A stretch of 44,530 bases of DNA, from the NCBI GenBank assembly GCA_903889915.1, contig CAISZK010000462.1, forward strand, positions 1 through 44,530, given 5' to 3'. The notes beneath the pieces are model-generated. The model was not told the DNA's origin. It did not search any database and was given only the letters and a program-made list of their open reading frames with translations. Made by a program: the position numbers and the translations under genes. Shown here piece by piece: positions 1 through 10,073 of the stretch (positions are counted from its first letter, which is position 1; each line of letters begins with the position of its first letter). The DNA comes from an uncultured Bacteroidota bacterium (lineage in GTDB: Bacteria; Bacteroidota; Bacteroidia; Bacteroidales; CG2-30-32-10).

Positions 1-405
<405 letters not shown>

Positions 406-426
406 TTACCCAAACTAACTTCACTA

Positions 427-434
427 CAAACCTA
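427..434 (-). promoter_or_regulatory. Putative -7 promoter box for glpK
   Basis: Read on the minus strand this is TAGGTTTG, a full match to the Bacteroidota -7 consensus TAnnTTTG, 42 bases before the glpK ATG. No clear -33 TTTG was found, so the call rests on one box and its position. Confidence 0.45.
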
Positions 435-543
435 CATTATTTTTTTAGAATAAAAGTGGGAAGCCTTTCCGGCAGTCTCAATGAGGGGTGTTATTTTATG
501 TAAAAAAAAGATGAAAAAGGTAGCAGGATATTGAAATTTCCTG

Positions 544-551
544 TAAGTTTG
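544..551 (+). promoter_or_regulatory. Putative -7 promoter box for the DUF169 gene
   Basis: TAAGTTTG matches TAnnTTTG exactly and lies 20 bases before the ATG at 572. No good -33 box is visible. Confidence 0.45.
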
Positions 552-571
552 TAATATTAATTCTGAATAGC

Positions 572-1318
572 ATGAAAACTGAACTCAAAGAAAATTTCAT
601 CAGCAAATGGAAGAAATATTTTAATAATACCGAACTTCCGATCACTTTTTATTTTAGCGACAGCGATGGAAACGCAGCAAAAGCTGAGCGTCCCAAAGGA
701 TGGAGCTGCCTGATACGTGAACTGGTGAAGGTGCGCAACGGAGAATCTCTTTGCTATAGCGCCGAAGAGATTGCCTGTGGCGGCGCCAAACGTTATCTTG
801 GTTATACAGATCAGATGGCGCCCACTTTCAAATACTTTCTTTCATGCGGCATCCCTGATAAAATGGAAGGTGAAAGATATAAGATCAGTCCGGAAGTGGT
901 GGTCGAATCGTTGAAATTTCAAAAGACCTTGCCTGCAGCAGGGAAGAATATCATTTTTAAACGCTGGGACAAATTAACCGAAACAGACAATCCGGATGCA
1001 GTTATTTTCTTTGCAAAAGGTGAAGTATTGTCAGGATTATTCACCCTTGCCAATTTCGATCAGGCTGACCCCAATGGTGTGATCACGCCTTTTGCCGCCG
1101 GTTGTGGTTCCATCGTTCATTATCCATACCTGCAAAAAGATGAGGAAAACCCCAAAGCGGTGCTAGGCATGTTCGATGTTTCAGCACGTCCCTGTATGCC
1201 TGAGAATATGCTGAGCTTTGCAATCCCCATGAATAAATTTGAAAAAATGATCGGCTATATGGACGAAAGTTTTTTAATAACACCATCATGGGAGAAGGTG
1301 AAAACAAGAATTCCTTAA
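572..1318 (+). CDS. DUF169 (COG2043-type) protein
   Basis: A 248-aa soluble protein with no signal peptide or membrane segment. It resembles the DUF169/COG2043 family: an N-terminal region with RPKGWSCLIRELVKVRNGE, a Cys/Gly-rich segment (EEIACGGAKRYLGY), and a C-terminal part with AAGCGSIVHYP and MFDVSARPCMPENMLSFAIP. Several conserved cysteines (about residues 46, 60, 69, 93, 174 and 204) suggest metal or cofactor binding, but the family function is not established. It stands alone between intergenic regions with its own putative promoter. I am fairly sure of the family and make no claim about activity. Confidence 0.8.
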   Translation: MKTELKENFISKWKKYFNNTELPITFYFSDSDGNAAKAERPKGWSCLIRELVKVRNGESLCYSAEEIACGGAKRYLGYTDQMAPTFKYFLSCGIPDKMEGERYKISPEVVVESLKFQKTLPAAGKNIIFKRWDKLTETDNPDAVIFFAKGEVLSGLFTLANFDQADPNGVITPFAAGCGSIVHYPYLQKDEENPKAVLGMFDVSARPCMPENMLSFAIPMNKFEKMIGYMDESFLITPSWEKVKTRIP

Positions 1319-1591
1319 AAGAAATTTGAGACTGCTCCGAAAAGTAATAAATGCGAAAATTACCACTAAAACACAAAGACACAAAATACAAGTTTTTAAT
1401 AAAATACAATTTCGTGAAATTTGGTGTTTTCGTGCTTTTGTGGTAAAAAAGACTTATCGGAGTGGACTCAAATTTGAAATTTGAAATTTGATGTGCCCAG
1501 CAAATCCAGGCAGTAACTATTAATGCCGCGAAGCAAATGACCAATGACTATTGACTATTGACAAATGACTATTGACAAATGACAATTTTTT
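1319..1591. other. Intergenic region with short 7-bp tandem repeats
   Basis: No convincing gene. It holds three perfect copies of AAATTTG (1470-1490) and a degenerate TGACtAT-type heptamer array (1538-1586). An open frame on the minus strand overlaps the end of the DUF169 gene and looks non-coding. Confidence 0.7.
1538..1586. repeat. Degenerate 7-bp repeat, TGACTAT family
   Basis: Consecutive heptamers TGACCAA, TGACTAT, TGACTAT, TGACAAA, TGACTAT, TGACAAA, TGACAAT. The reverse complement of this family recurs at 32046-32101 and 33878-33907. Confidence 0.8.
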
Positions 1592-2260
1592 ATGAATGCA
1601 AAACTTATTTTATCTTTTCTGAAAGACGTTGAAAAGAACAACAACCGCGAATGGTTTCATGCTAATAAAGACCGATATGATGAAGCCAAAAAAGAATTTG
1701 AAACCTTTATAAATTCCCTGATCCCTGAGATCGCAAAATTTGATAAAGATGTTTTGGGCCTTTATGCAAAGGACTGCATGTTCCGAATTTATAATGATGT
1801 GCGCTTTGCCAAAAATAAGCCATTATACAAATCCAACATGGGAGCTTACATTGCAAAGGGCGGTAAAAACGGTGGTCGTGCCGGGTATTATTTCCACATT
1901 GAAAACGACAATTGTTTTTTGGGCGGAGGAATTTATATGCCTTCATCTGAAAATTTAAAACTGATCAGGCAGGAGATTTATTATAACTTTAAAGAGATCT
2001 CGGGAATACTTTCTTCAAAAGCGTTGCTGAAACATTTTCAAATGCTGGATGACATGAAAGTAAGCAGGGTGCCAAAAGAATTCCCAAAAGACAGCGAGAG
2101 TGCTGAGTTGTTAAAGTACAAGAGCTTTACTGTCCTTTGTCCTATTGAGAAGAAACAACTTTTATCAGATGATCTGCCTGCTGTTGTTGTTCAAATATTC
2201 AAAACGCTGGTGCCATTAAATCATTTTTTGAACAGGGCGCTTTTTGTCCCTCAAAGTTAA
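1592..2260 (+). CDS. DUF2461 family protein
   Basis: A 222-aa cytoplasmic protein with the hallmarks of DUF2461 (TIGR02453): N-terminal FLKDVEKNNNREWFHANKDRYDEA, the central RIYNDVRFAKNKPLYKSNMGAY segment, and FHIENDNCFLGGGIYMPSSE. Length and motif order agree with full-length members (about 220 aa). The family is widespread in Bacteroidota and its biochemical role is unknown. The start codon follows a T-rich stretch without a Shine-Dalgarno sequence. Confidence 0.88.
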   Translation: MNAKLILSFLKDVEKNNNREWFHANKDRYDEAKKEFETFINSLIPEIAKFDKDVLGLYAKDCMFRIYNDVRFAKNKPLYKSNMGAYIAKGGKNGGRAGYYFHIENDNCFLGGGIYMPSSENLKLIRQEIYYNFKEISGILSSKALLKHFQMLDDMKVSRVPKEFPKDSESAELLKYKSFTVLCPIEKKQLLSDDLPAVVVQIFKTLVPLNHFLNRALFVPQS

Positions 2261-2286
2261 AAATCTTATTATGCCGGAAAATAACT

Positions 2287-2318
2287 TTTGCTTTCTCTTA
2301 AATTTATGAGTACTTTTA
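2287..2318 (+). promoter_or_regulatory. Putative promoter of the PorV-like/C25 gene pair
   Basis: TTTG at 2287-2290, then 20 bases, then TACTTTTA at 2311-2318. This fits the -33/-7 layout of Bacteroidota promoters except for the last base of the -7 box. It lies about 80 bases before the start codon. Confidence 0.4.
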
Positions 2319-2398
2319 TCGGCTATTTTACAACTGACATACTAAACTTTTAAAATCTGCGTTACCATACCTTCAACACATTGAAGAGAAAAATAAAA

Positions 2399-3487
2399 AT
2401 GATGAATAAAAAGATCTTATTGGCAAGTATTACTTTGTTACTTTCATGTAGTTTATTTGCCCAAGCGCCCAAATACAGTAATGAGTTTTTGGCAATTGGT
2501 ATTGGTGCAAAAGCCCTTGGCATGTCCAATTCAAATGTTGCAATTGTTGACGACGTGACGGCAGGTTACTGGAATCCCGCAGGACTCGAACTCGTCAAAT
2601 CGAATATTCAGTTCGGGTTGATGCATTCCGAATATTTTGCAGGAATAGCGAAATACGATTATGGTGCCATTGCTGCACGAATTGATGAAAAAAGCACTGC
2701 CGGATTTTCGTTCATCCGTTTTGGCGTGGACGATATTCCCAACACAACACAGTTGATTGATGCCGAAGGAAACCTTGATTATTCCAAGATCACCACTTTC
2801 TCAGCTGCTGATTATGCATTTTTGTTTTCGTATGCAAGGACAGTGAAAGATGGGTTGAGAGTTGGTGCAAATGCCAAAGTTGTTTACAGGCAGGTTGGTG
2901 ATTTTGCAAAAGCTTATGGATTCGGACTCGATGTTGGCGCACAATATCAGGTTAAGAATTGGATATTTGGAGCCATGGCAAGAGACATCACCTCCACTTT
3001 CAATGCATGGAGTTTTAACCTTTCGGATCAAATGAAAGAAGTCTTTACGCTTACAGGTAATGATATTCCAGCAAGTTCTCTGGAAATAACCCTGCCCAGA
3101 CTGATACTTTCAGCGGGGCGTAAATTAAAGCTTTCCGGAAGTTTTACAGCCACACCCGACCTGGATGTTGATTTCACTTTTGATGGCAAAAGAAATGTGC
3201 TGGTGAAAAGCAATCCTGTAAGCATTGATCCCCACATGGGCGTTGAATTTTCTTACAAAAACTTCCTGTTCTTAAGAGGAGGGATCGGAAACATACAGAA
3301 TGAAACAGATATCAGCGGCAAACTTAAAACTACATTTGAACCCAACATGGGCGTTGGATTAAAAATAAAAGATGCTTTGTCAATAGACTATGCTTTGACC
3401 AATATTGGCGGAGTTTCAATTGCACTCTGGTCAAATATTTTTTCTCTGAAATTCAATATCAACAAAAAAGTAAAAGGAGCAAGTTAA
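2399..3487 (+). CDS. PorV/PorQ-like outer-membrane barrel (T9SS-associated)
   Basis: A 362-aa exported protein. The signal peptide (KKILLASITLLLSCSLFAQA) ends at an Ala-x-Ala-like site followed by a Gln-Ala mature start. The mature N-terminus has IGIGAKALGMSNSNVAIVDD and AGYWNPAGLE, the signature of the PorV/PorQ (UPF0164, FadL-like) barrels. Alternating beta strands run to the end. PorV shuttles T9SS cargo from the translocon to the PorU attachment complex. The open frame extends to a TTG at 2381, but the ATG at 2399 or 2402 places the signal peptide correctly. The next gene, a C25-peptidase protein, starts 18 bases downstream, a pairing that recalls porV-porU. I cannot tell whether this is PorV itself or a dedicated paralogue. 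Confidence 0.82.
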   Translation: MMNKKILLASITLLLSCSLFAQAPKYSNEFLAIGIGAKALGMSNSNVAIVDDVTAGYWNPAGLELVKSNIQFGLMHSEYFAGIAKYDYGAIAARIDEKSTAGFSFIRFGVDDIPNTTQLIDAEGNLDYSKITTFSAADYAFLFSYARTVKDGLRVGANAKVVYRQVGDFAKAYGFGLDVGAQYQVKNWIFGAMARDITSTFNAWSFNLSDQMKEVFTLTGNDIPASSLEITLPRLILSAGRKLKLSGSFTATPDLDVDFTFDGKRNVLVKSNPVSIDPHMGVEFSYKNFLFLRGGIGNIQNETDISGKLKTTFEPNMGVGLKIKDALSIDYALTNIGGVSIALWSNIFSLKFNINKKVKGAS

Positions 3488-3505
3488 CCTCTAAAGTTAA
3501 TACTC

Positions 3506-6500
3506 ATGAAGAAGAAATTTTTACAGACACTTATCCTGATCTTTTTTTGCTGTCAGGCTTTCGCACAGCAGGAAAACGGATGGATACCCAATTACAGCCT
3601 GAAATACTACAGAATATTTGTATCACAGGATGGAATTTACAGACTTGATTCCACAACACTGGCAAATGCCGGTATTGATGTGAGCACCCTGAATCCAAAA
3701 CAAATTCAGATATTCGGCAGAGGAAAGGAACAAAATATTTTTATTACCGATAAAGGCGGAATAGGAACTTTTAAATCCCACGACTACATTGAATTTTATG
3801 GAATGCACAATGATGGATGGTATGATAAAAAATTATATCGCGACACCCTTGATCAGGCAAATCCTAATTATAGCATGTTTAACGATACGGCTATTTATTA
3901 TCTTACCATCAATCCAAATGTGAATCCGGGAAAGAGAATGAAATCTGAAAACGATGTAAATTATTCAGCTTACAATTCACCTCCGTTTTTTTACAAGAAT
4001 TCAAGGGCTGACCTGACTGACAAATATTATTTCGGACAAACGTGGGCTGATGGTGTGCTTACGGATCCTGAATATGTAGCAAGCGAGGGATGGTTTCTAA
4101 GTTCAGGGTTTGGCTTATGTTATCAGTGCCCACAGACTACTACTCTTATTGTTCCTACTGCAAAATGGGCTGCGGGAAATGCCTACATTGATTTCAAAGT
4201 GATTGGTACGTCTGATTATGCCGGTCTTCACCCAAATCATCATATCCAGATATCTTATTGCGGGAAAACTATTACTGATTTACAGGATGGATATTATTCG
4301 AAGCATTATTTCGATACACTTGGAACATCTGTGTTGAGTTCATCCAGCACAAATTTTGCATTTAGTTGTATTAATGATCTCGGAAGTGTGGATAATCCTG
4401 ATGGAAGTACGGTAGCTTTTATCAATATTAAGTACGCACACCAGTTCAACCTCGAAACGAGCAGTACTTTCGAAATGTATATTCCTAACGGGACACAATC
4501 AAAATCATCACTTACCTTCAGCGGACTTACAGTGAATAGCGGTGATACAGTATTCTTTTATGATCTCACGAATAACATGAGAAGCAAAGCAAGCTTAAGC
4601 GGAACCAATTATAAGGTTGTGGATACAAACATTACGGCCCATCCTGAAAAGAAATGTTACATTACTTCAGAAGGACAAATACATCATGTACTCTCGTTAG
4701 AGCCAGTTTCACGTGACCCTGCTCACTATGCACAATTCAAAAATTATGCTGATCAATCTTTAGCCAACACCAAATACCTGATCGTTACCAACAGAGCATT
4801 GTGGAATGAAGCAAGGGCCTACAGTGATTACCGGGCTACAACAGGTTTCGATACCCTAGTTGTTGATGTTAACGAGTTATACGATCAGTTTAGTTATGGC
4901 ATCAGGAAAGACCCTCTTGCCATAAAGAATTTCGCCCGTTTTGCCATTACCAATTTCAATTCCCCGCCAGAAAATCTTTTTATTATCGGAAAAGGATACA
5001 GGGCCGCCGAAGGTGATGCTTCGCAATGTTACAGGAAAAACCCTGCTATTTATTCCCAGACATTGGTTCCCGGTTTCGGTTTACCTCCTTCTGATATCCT
5101 TTTTACAACTTTTGGAACTGACTATAAACAATCCATTCCGACAGGAAGACTTGCGGCAAGAAGCGGAACAGATGTTACTTCATATCTGAATAAAATGGTC
5201 GAATATGAAAGTGTGCAGTCATCGGCCCAGTCAGGTTTTAACCCTCCTCAATTTGCATGGATGAAAAATGTTCTTCATTTTGGCGGAGGTGATGATGGCG
5301 CCCAATCGTTGGTTCTGCAAACTTATCTTAACCACTACAAGCAGATCATTGAAGGGCCTTTTTTCGGAGGGTATGTGCGGACATTCCTTAAAAATTCAAC
5401 ACAACCGATTCAGCAGAATTTGTCTGACTCCATGAAAGCGATCATCAACAGCGGAGTCTCCATTATGACTTTCTTCGGGCATGGTGCAGGAATTGGGTTT
5501 GATGTGAGTATTGACTATCCTTCCACCTATAATAATACAGCAAAGTATCCATTGCTTATTGCAAACTCATGTCTTGCCGGCGACCTTTATAGCCAGATCC
5601 CCAGCTCCAGCGAAGAGTTTGTTTTAATTCCTGAAAAAGGCATGATCGCCTATGTTGCTTCGGTTGCAAACGGATTGTCGGATAATCTTGATAAATATTC
5701 TACACAATTGTACGAAAATATCGGGGTGAAGAAATATGGGCAGTCAATGGGGAAGTGCATAAAAAGTACCATAGATACCTTGCAGATGTTATATCCGGGT
5801 GACTTTTACGCCAAATCTGTTTGTCTTGAAATGACGCTGCACGGCGACCCGGCTTTAAAAATAAATTACTTCGGCAATGCTGATTATACACTTACTCCAA
5901 CCGATATTTTTTTCACTCCTGCAAATGTCACCACCCAACTTGATTCGTTTACTTTGTTTTTTGTGCATTCAAACATTGGCAGGGCACTCGATACTTCCTA
6001 TTATGTGCATATAAAAAGACAATTTCCTGATAATTCTCCGGCATTGGATACTCTTTTGTTTGTGAAGGCACCTATGTATAAAGACACTGTAAAATTAAAA
6101 TTGCCGGTAAATCTTGCCCACGGAATAGGATTAAATACATTTACTGTCTCACTTGATTGTACTGATAAGGTTAAAAATGAGATTTCGGAAACTAATAATT
6201 CCGCATCCACAACACTACTTATTACATCCGATGATATTTCACCTGTTTATCCCTATAAATATGCGATAGTTCCTTCGCTCAATGTTACACTGAAAGCATC
6301 AACCGGAAATCCTTTTGCCTTGCCAAAGAATTATGTGTTTCAAATTGATACCACAGCAAAATTTAACAGCCCCGTTTTAATGACGCAAACCATCAATCAT
6401 GCCGGTGGCGTTGTTACATGGACACCTGTTCTTCCTGTTACCAAAGACAGTATTGTTTACTATTGGAGGGTTAGTATTGATTTTTCTTATTATCATAAAT

Positions 6501-8596
6501 TCAGTTGGAATGAAAGCTCATTTCAATACATAACCGGTAAAAGGGGATGGGGACAAGCTCATTTTTTCCAGTTCAGGAATGATGCCTATACCTTTATTAA
6601 AATTGACACATCACTGAGAAAATTTATTTTTGTCCCTAATACAGTTAGGCTAACTGCTCAGACCGGATATTTTACCGGCAATGCCCACTACAACTGGACT
6701 GAGGAATGGCTTAAAAGAAATGAAGCTTCACTGGGTTATTGGAGTTGTGCTGACGTTGGTCATAGCGCGTTGAAAATTGGAGTTTTTGATTCTCTTTCCG
6801 TTCAGCCATGGATTAGTCAGATACCCACTATTCATCCTGATACCGGTGTATATGGAGAATTTCATTGTCAATCTGGTTATACAACTCCTTGTTTTGATTT
6901 TCGTTTTTCATCCAATCATGATAGAGACACCGTTAAATATTTTTTGAATCATATCCCACATGGTGATTATGTGGTAGTGATGACTCACGAAAGTCCTATC
7001 TACTCTTCATGGAATGCCGGATTACTAAGCGCATTCCAGTCCATTGGAAGTTCAATAACTGCTGCAAGTTTGCCTGCAAATAATAATACACCTTATATTA
7101 TTATCGGACAAAAAGGAGCACATCCAGGATCTGTTCCTGAAGCATTTTCTCCTTCTGGTGATTTAGTTCAAAGTTACGAAGACATTACTACAAACTGGAC
7201 AGTAGGAGATATTAAATCAGAACTGATTGGCCCTGCCAGAAGTTGGGATTCCCTGCACTGGAGAGTGAGAAGGGATATTTACGACAGTGTTAAACTTAAT
7301 GTTTATGGAGTTAAAAATGATGGAACCGAGGTATTGGTAGTTTCAAATCTTAAACCTATAGCGGGAAATATGGATATCAGTTTGGCAAGTGTGGTGGATA
7401 GTACTCAGTATCCTTACCTGAGGCTTGACATGCAGATAATGGACACCAATTTGCATACGCCATCACAAATGGGAAGATGGCAGGTGATCTTTAAAGAAGT
7501 GCCCGAAACGGCTCTTGATCCCTCCCTCAATTCTTATTTTTATAAGGATACTCTCAATGAGGGCGACACACTCCGGTTCTCAACGGCAATTCATAACATC
7601 AGTGAGTTTAATATGGACAGCCTTTTGGTTCATTACTGGGTGCTCGATGCCAGCAGGCATATTCATCCTGTGTATTATCACAGGTTCAGAAAACATCCTG
7701 CCGGCGATATTCTGATTGATACCGTTAAATATTCTACTATGGGCTTGCCGGGTTTGAACAGCTTCTGGATTGAAGCCAATCCTAATAACGACCAGGTGGA
7801 ACAATACCACTTTAACAATATTGGTGAAAGATATTTCTATGTCAGATCAGATAAAACCAACCCACTGCTTGATGTTACCTTTGACGGGGTGCATATTCTG
7901 GATAATGACATTGTCTCAGCCAAACCTTTGATTGAGATCCGCCTCAAAGATGAAAACAAGTTTTTGCTGATGAATAACCAGTCTGATACGTCCCTGTTCA
8001 ATGTCTTTATTCAAAACCCGGGCGCCAGTACGGCAAACCGGATCTTTTTCACCCAGCTATCCACCGGGCAACAGATCATGAAATTCTATCCTACAACATC
8101 GGCGAATGACAACAAATGCAGAATAGAATATCTTGCTGATTTTCCTGTTGACGGCACTTACAAACTAATTGTTCAAGCCAAGGATAAATCAAATAATAAA
8201 TCAGGCGACAACGATTACGAAATAAATTTTGATGTGATTAACAAATCCACAATCACCGAAGTGATGAACTGGCCAAACCCGTTCTCCACTTCAACAAGGT
8301 TTGTCTTTACCCTTACCGGTTCGGTAATCCCGACTTATTTCAAGATACAGATAATGACAATAACAGGAAAAGTTGTCAGGGAAATCGGACTGAACGAACT
8401 TGGCGAAATTCACATCGGAAGAAACATCACGCAGTATGCATGGAACGGCAAAGATGATTTTGGCGATCAGCTTGCCAACGGCGTTTATCTCTACCGTGTG
8501 GTTTCAAACATTAATGGGAAGACTATTGATAAGAACGCAACGGATGCTGATAAATACTTTACGCATGAGTTTGGGAAAATGTACCTGATGCACTAA
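3506..8596 (+). CDS. Giant C25 (gingipain-type) peptidase-domain surface protein
   Basis: A 1696-aa exported protein. The signal peptide ends near residue 21 (CCQAFAQQ). A PorU-like N-terminal region (YRIFVSQDGIYRLDSTTL, EFYGMHNDGWYD) precedes a C25 domain. The putative catalytic dyad is intact: His659 in TFFGHGAG and Cys689 in ANSCLAGD. A CARDB-like segment follows (about residues 800-910). A stretch near residues 1150-1215 (FLNHIPHGDYVVVMTHES, then IIIGQKGA) resembles ILEI/FAM3-type domains. The last 100 residues (WPNPFSTSTRFVFTL, then NGVYLYRVV) form a FlgD-Ig-like end of the kind used for T9SS. In the family, PorU is the T9SS sortase of about 1150 aa. This protein is longer and carries its own C-terminal module, so it may be a secreted C25 protein rather than the housekeeping sortase. 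It is probably co-transcribed with the PorV-like gene. Confidence 0.82.
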   Translation: MKKKFLQTLILIFFCCQAFAQQENGWIPNYSLKYYRIFVSQDGIYRLDSTTLANAGIDVSTLNPKQIQIFGRGKEQNIFITDKGGIGTFKSHDYIEFYGMHNDGWYDKKLYRDTLDQANPNYSMFNDTAIYYLTINPNVNPGKRMKSENDVNYSAYNSPPFFYKNSRADLTDKYYFGQTWADGVLTDPEYVASEGWFLSSGFGLCYQCPQTTTLIVPTAKWAAGNAYIDFKVIGTSDYAGLHPNHHIQISYCGKTITDLQDGYYSKHYFDTLGTSVLSSSSTNFAFSCINDLGSVDNPDGSTVAFINIKYAHQFNLETSSTFEMYIPNGTQSKSSLTFSGLTVNSGDTVFFYDLTNNMRSKASLSGTNYKVVDTNITAHPEKKCYITSEGQIHHVLSLEPVSRDPAHYAQFKNYADQSLANTKYLIVTNRALWNEARAYSDYRATTGFDTLVVDVNELYDQFSYGIRKDPLAIKNFARFAITNFNSPPENLFIIGKGYRAAEGDASQCYRKNPAIYSQTLVPGFGLPPSDILFTTFGTDYKQSIPTGRLAARSGTDVTSYLNKMVEYESVQSSAQSGFNPPQFAWMKNVLHFGGGDDGAQSLVLQTYLNHYKQIIEGPFFGGYVRTFLKNSTQPIQQNLSDSMKAIINSGVSIMTFFGHGAGIGFDVSIDYPSTYNNTAKYPLLIANSCLAGDLYSQIPSSSEEFVLIPEKGMIAYVASVANGLSDNLDKYSTQLYENIGVKKYGQSMGKCIKSTIDTLQMLYPGDFYAKSVCLEMTLHGDPALKINYFGNADYTLTPTDIFFTPANVTTQLDSFTLFFVHSNIGRALDTSYYVHIKRQFPDNSPALDTLLFVKAPMYKDTVKLKLPVNLAHGIGLNTFTVSLDCTDKVKNEISETNNSASTTLLITSDDISPVYPYKYAIVPSLNVTLKASTGNPFALPKNYVFQIDTTAKFNSPVLMTQTINHAGGVVTWTPVLPVTKDSIVYYWRVSIDFSYYHKFSWNESSFQYITGKRGWGQAHFFQFRNDAYTFIKIDTSLRKFIFVPNTVRLTAQTGYFTGNAHYNWTEEWLKRNEASLGYWSCADVGHSALKIGVFDSLSVQPWISQIPTIHPDTGVYGEFHCQSGYTTPCFDFRFSSNHDRDTVKYFLNHIPHGDYVVVMTHESPIYSSWNAGLLSAFQSIGSSITAASLPANNNTPYIIIGQKGAHPGSVPEAFSPSGDLVQSYEDITTNWTVGDIKSELIGPARSWDSLHWRVRRDIYDSVKLNVYGVKNDGTEVLVVSNLKPIAGNMDISLASVVDSTQYPYLRLDMQIMDTNLHTPSQMGRWQVIFKEVPETALDPSLNSYFYKDTLNEGDTLRFSTAIHNISEFNMDSLLVHYWVLDASRHIHPVYYHRFRKHPAGDILIDTVKYSTMGLPGLNSFWIEANPNNDQVEQYHFNNIGERYFYVRSDKTNPLLDVTFDGVHILDNDIVSAKPLIEIRLKDENKFLLMNNQSDTSLFNVFIQNPGASTANRIFFTQLSTGQQIMKFYPTTSANDNKCRIEYLADFPVDGTYKLIVQAKDKSNNKSGDNDYEINFDVINKSTITEVMNWPNPFSTSTRFVFTLTGSVIPTYFKIQIMTITGKVVREIGLNELGEIHIGRNITQYAWNGKDDFGDQLANGVYLYRVVSNINGKTIDKNATDADKYFTHEFGKMYLMH

Positions 8597-8605
8597 GTGA
8601 GTCTG

Positions 8606-8613
8606 TAGTTTTG
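8606..8613 (+). promoter_or_regulatory. Putative -7 box before the glycosyltransferase/lnt pair
   Basis: TAGTTTTG matches TAnnTTTG and lies 60 bases before the ATG at 8673. There is no -33 box at the expected distance. Single-box evidence only. Confidence 0.35.
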
Positions 8614-8669
8614 AATAATTTTTACTGATAAAATTCACAGGTATCAACAAACTTTTCAACATAATTAGT

Positions 8670-8709
8670 AAAATGAAAATACCGGTAGTCATACTGGTAT
8701 TTTCATTTT
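8670..8709 (+). terminator. Strong hairpin covering the start codon at 8673
   Basis: An 18-bp stem (8670-8687 with 8692-8709, one G-U pair) closes on a 4-base GTCA loop and is followed by a short T-rich run. It has the form of an intrinsic terminator for the C25 gene, but it contains the ATG and first codons of the next gene, so it could equally control translation. Assignment between the two is open. Confidence 0.55.
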
Positions 8710-10073
8710 TATATCTCCTGATCGTTCTGTTCAGTTCTTCTTTCCCCATGTTTTGGGATATGGGTTACGTTTCAAGGATCAGCAATCTTATTTATGAAAA
8801 TCATTTCTCTTCAGTTATCTTTTCCAATGCTGATAATGGAACGCCGCCGCTTTACAGCCTATATCTGGCCGGAGTTTGGGCTGTTCTGGGAAAATCATTA
8901 ATGAGTTGTCATCTTGCAATTCTGCCTTTCGTTCTTGCCACAGTTTACCAGTTCTACAATTTTGCAAAGAGATTCTTCAGCGGCCTTACTATTTATTTTG
9001 CTTTGGCGCTGCTTCTGATTGAACCAACCATGGCCACACAAACCATCCTTGCTGGCTGCGACATCGTGGTGTGTTTCTTATTTCTTTGTGCGCTCAATTG
9101 CATTATGGACAACAAAAGGCTTTGGCTTGCTATTGCAATGATGTTTCTGCCTTTGCTCAACTCTCGCGGTTTTTCTTATGTAGCGGCGCTTTTCCTCATT
9201 GACATTTTTATCAATCGTTCAGAATATTCAGGGATAAAAAAAATCTTCACAGGCATTGTGCCTTATCTTCCTGCATTTTTTCTTTGTCTGGGCTGGCTGT
9301 TTTACCATTACCGGGTTGCAGGCTGGATCGCTGTTTCGGACGGCAGAGAAACTTTTCATCATGTGAAAAACCTTACGGGAATACTGAGAAATTTTACTTT
9401 TATTTTATGGAAGATCGTTGACTTCGGAAGGATCTCTCTTTATCTTTTCCTCGTTTTTGTTTTCTTTAAATTTTGGAAAGTCAATGACCGTGCAGGCCGG
9501 CAGCTTTTCATTATTCTTCTTTTCACCATACTCCCATACATTATTTTTTTCCTTCCATTGTCGTACCCTGTTTCGCACAGATATTTTATGGTGACAAACA
9601 TGATCGCAATTGTTCTGTTTGCTTATTCAATCGGTTTTATAAAGATCAGAATTGTCCGTTATGTGATTTCTGTTGCAATAGTGATCAGCCTGCTCGCCGG
9701 TAATTTTATTCAGTATCCTGAACGTTTCGGCAATGGGTGGGACTCGTCATTGAAAGTGATCCCTTTTTTCAACCTGAAAGAACAACTTGATCAGTACCTC
9801 ACCGCTTCGCACATTGCCCCTGCTGATGTAGGCGCTGAATTCCCCATGAATTTCGACAGGCATGATTGCAATCCTGCTTCTGATCATTTTAAATTTACCG
9901 ATTTGGACACAAAGCCATTCAATTACTTCCCTTACATTGTGCAATCGAATATTTGTAATACTTTTACACCCGCAGAAATTGCTGCATTAAACGGCAGGTG
10001 GCAACTGGTTACTGAATTAAGATCGTGGCCTGTTTACATCAAACTATTTAAAAATCCTGTGAAGGCTGAATGA
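8673..10073 (+). CDS. GT39/ArnT-like membrane glycosyltransferase
   Basis: A 466-aa polytopic membrane protein with about ten hydrophobic segments. After the first segment it has the acidic loop motif FPMFWDMGYVSRIS, then NGTPPLYSLYLAGVW, the Pro-Pro-Leu-Tyr pattern of the PMT/ArnT/GT39 (GT-C) superfamily. These enzymes transfer sugars from polyprenyl-phosphate donors on the outer face of the inner membrane. The acceptor cannot be read from the sequence. The stop overlaps the start of lnt by four bases (ATGA), so the two are translationally coupled. The chosen ATG lies inside a strong hairpin; the next in-frame ATG is about 25 codons later and would remove the first membrane segment. Confidence 0.68.
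   Translation: MKIPVVILVFSFLYLLIVLFSSSFPMFWDMGYVSRISNLIYENHFSSVIFSNADNGTPPLYSLYLAGVWAVLGKSLMSCHLAILPFVLATVYQFYNFAKRFFSGLTIYFALALLLIEPTMATQTILAGCDIVVCFLFLCALNCIMDNKRLWLAIAMMFLPLLNSRGFSYVAALFLIDIFINRSEYSGIKKIFTGIVPYLPAFFLCLGWLFYHYRVAGWIAVSDGRETFHHVKNLTGILRNFTFILWKIVDFGRISLYLFLVFVFFKFWKVNDRAGRQLFIILLFTILPYIIFFLPLSYPVSHRYFMVTNMIAIVLFAYSIGFIKIRIVRYVISVAIVISLLAGNFIQYPERFGNGWDSSLKVIPFFNLKEQLDQYLTASHIAPADVGAEFPMNFDRHDCNPASDHFKFTDLDTKPFNYFPYIVQSNICNTFTPAEIAALNGRWQLVTELRSWPVYIKLFKNPVKAE

Noticed and set aside
1083-1544. 153-codon minus-strand frame
   Set aside because: Overlaps the 3' part of the DUF169 gene and intergenic repeats; no protein character.
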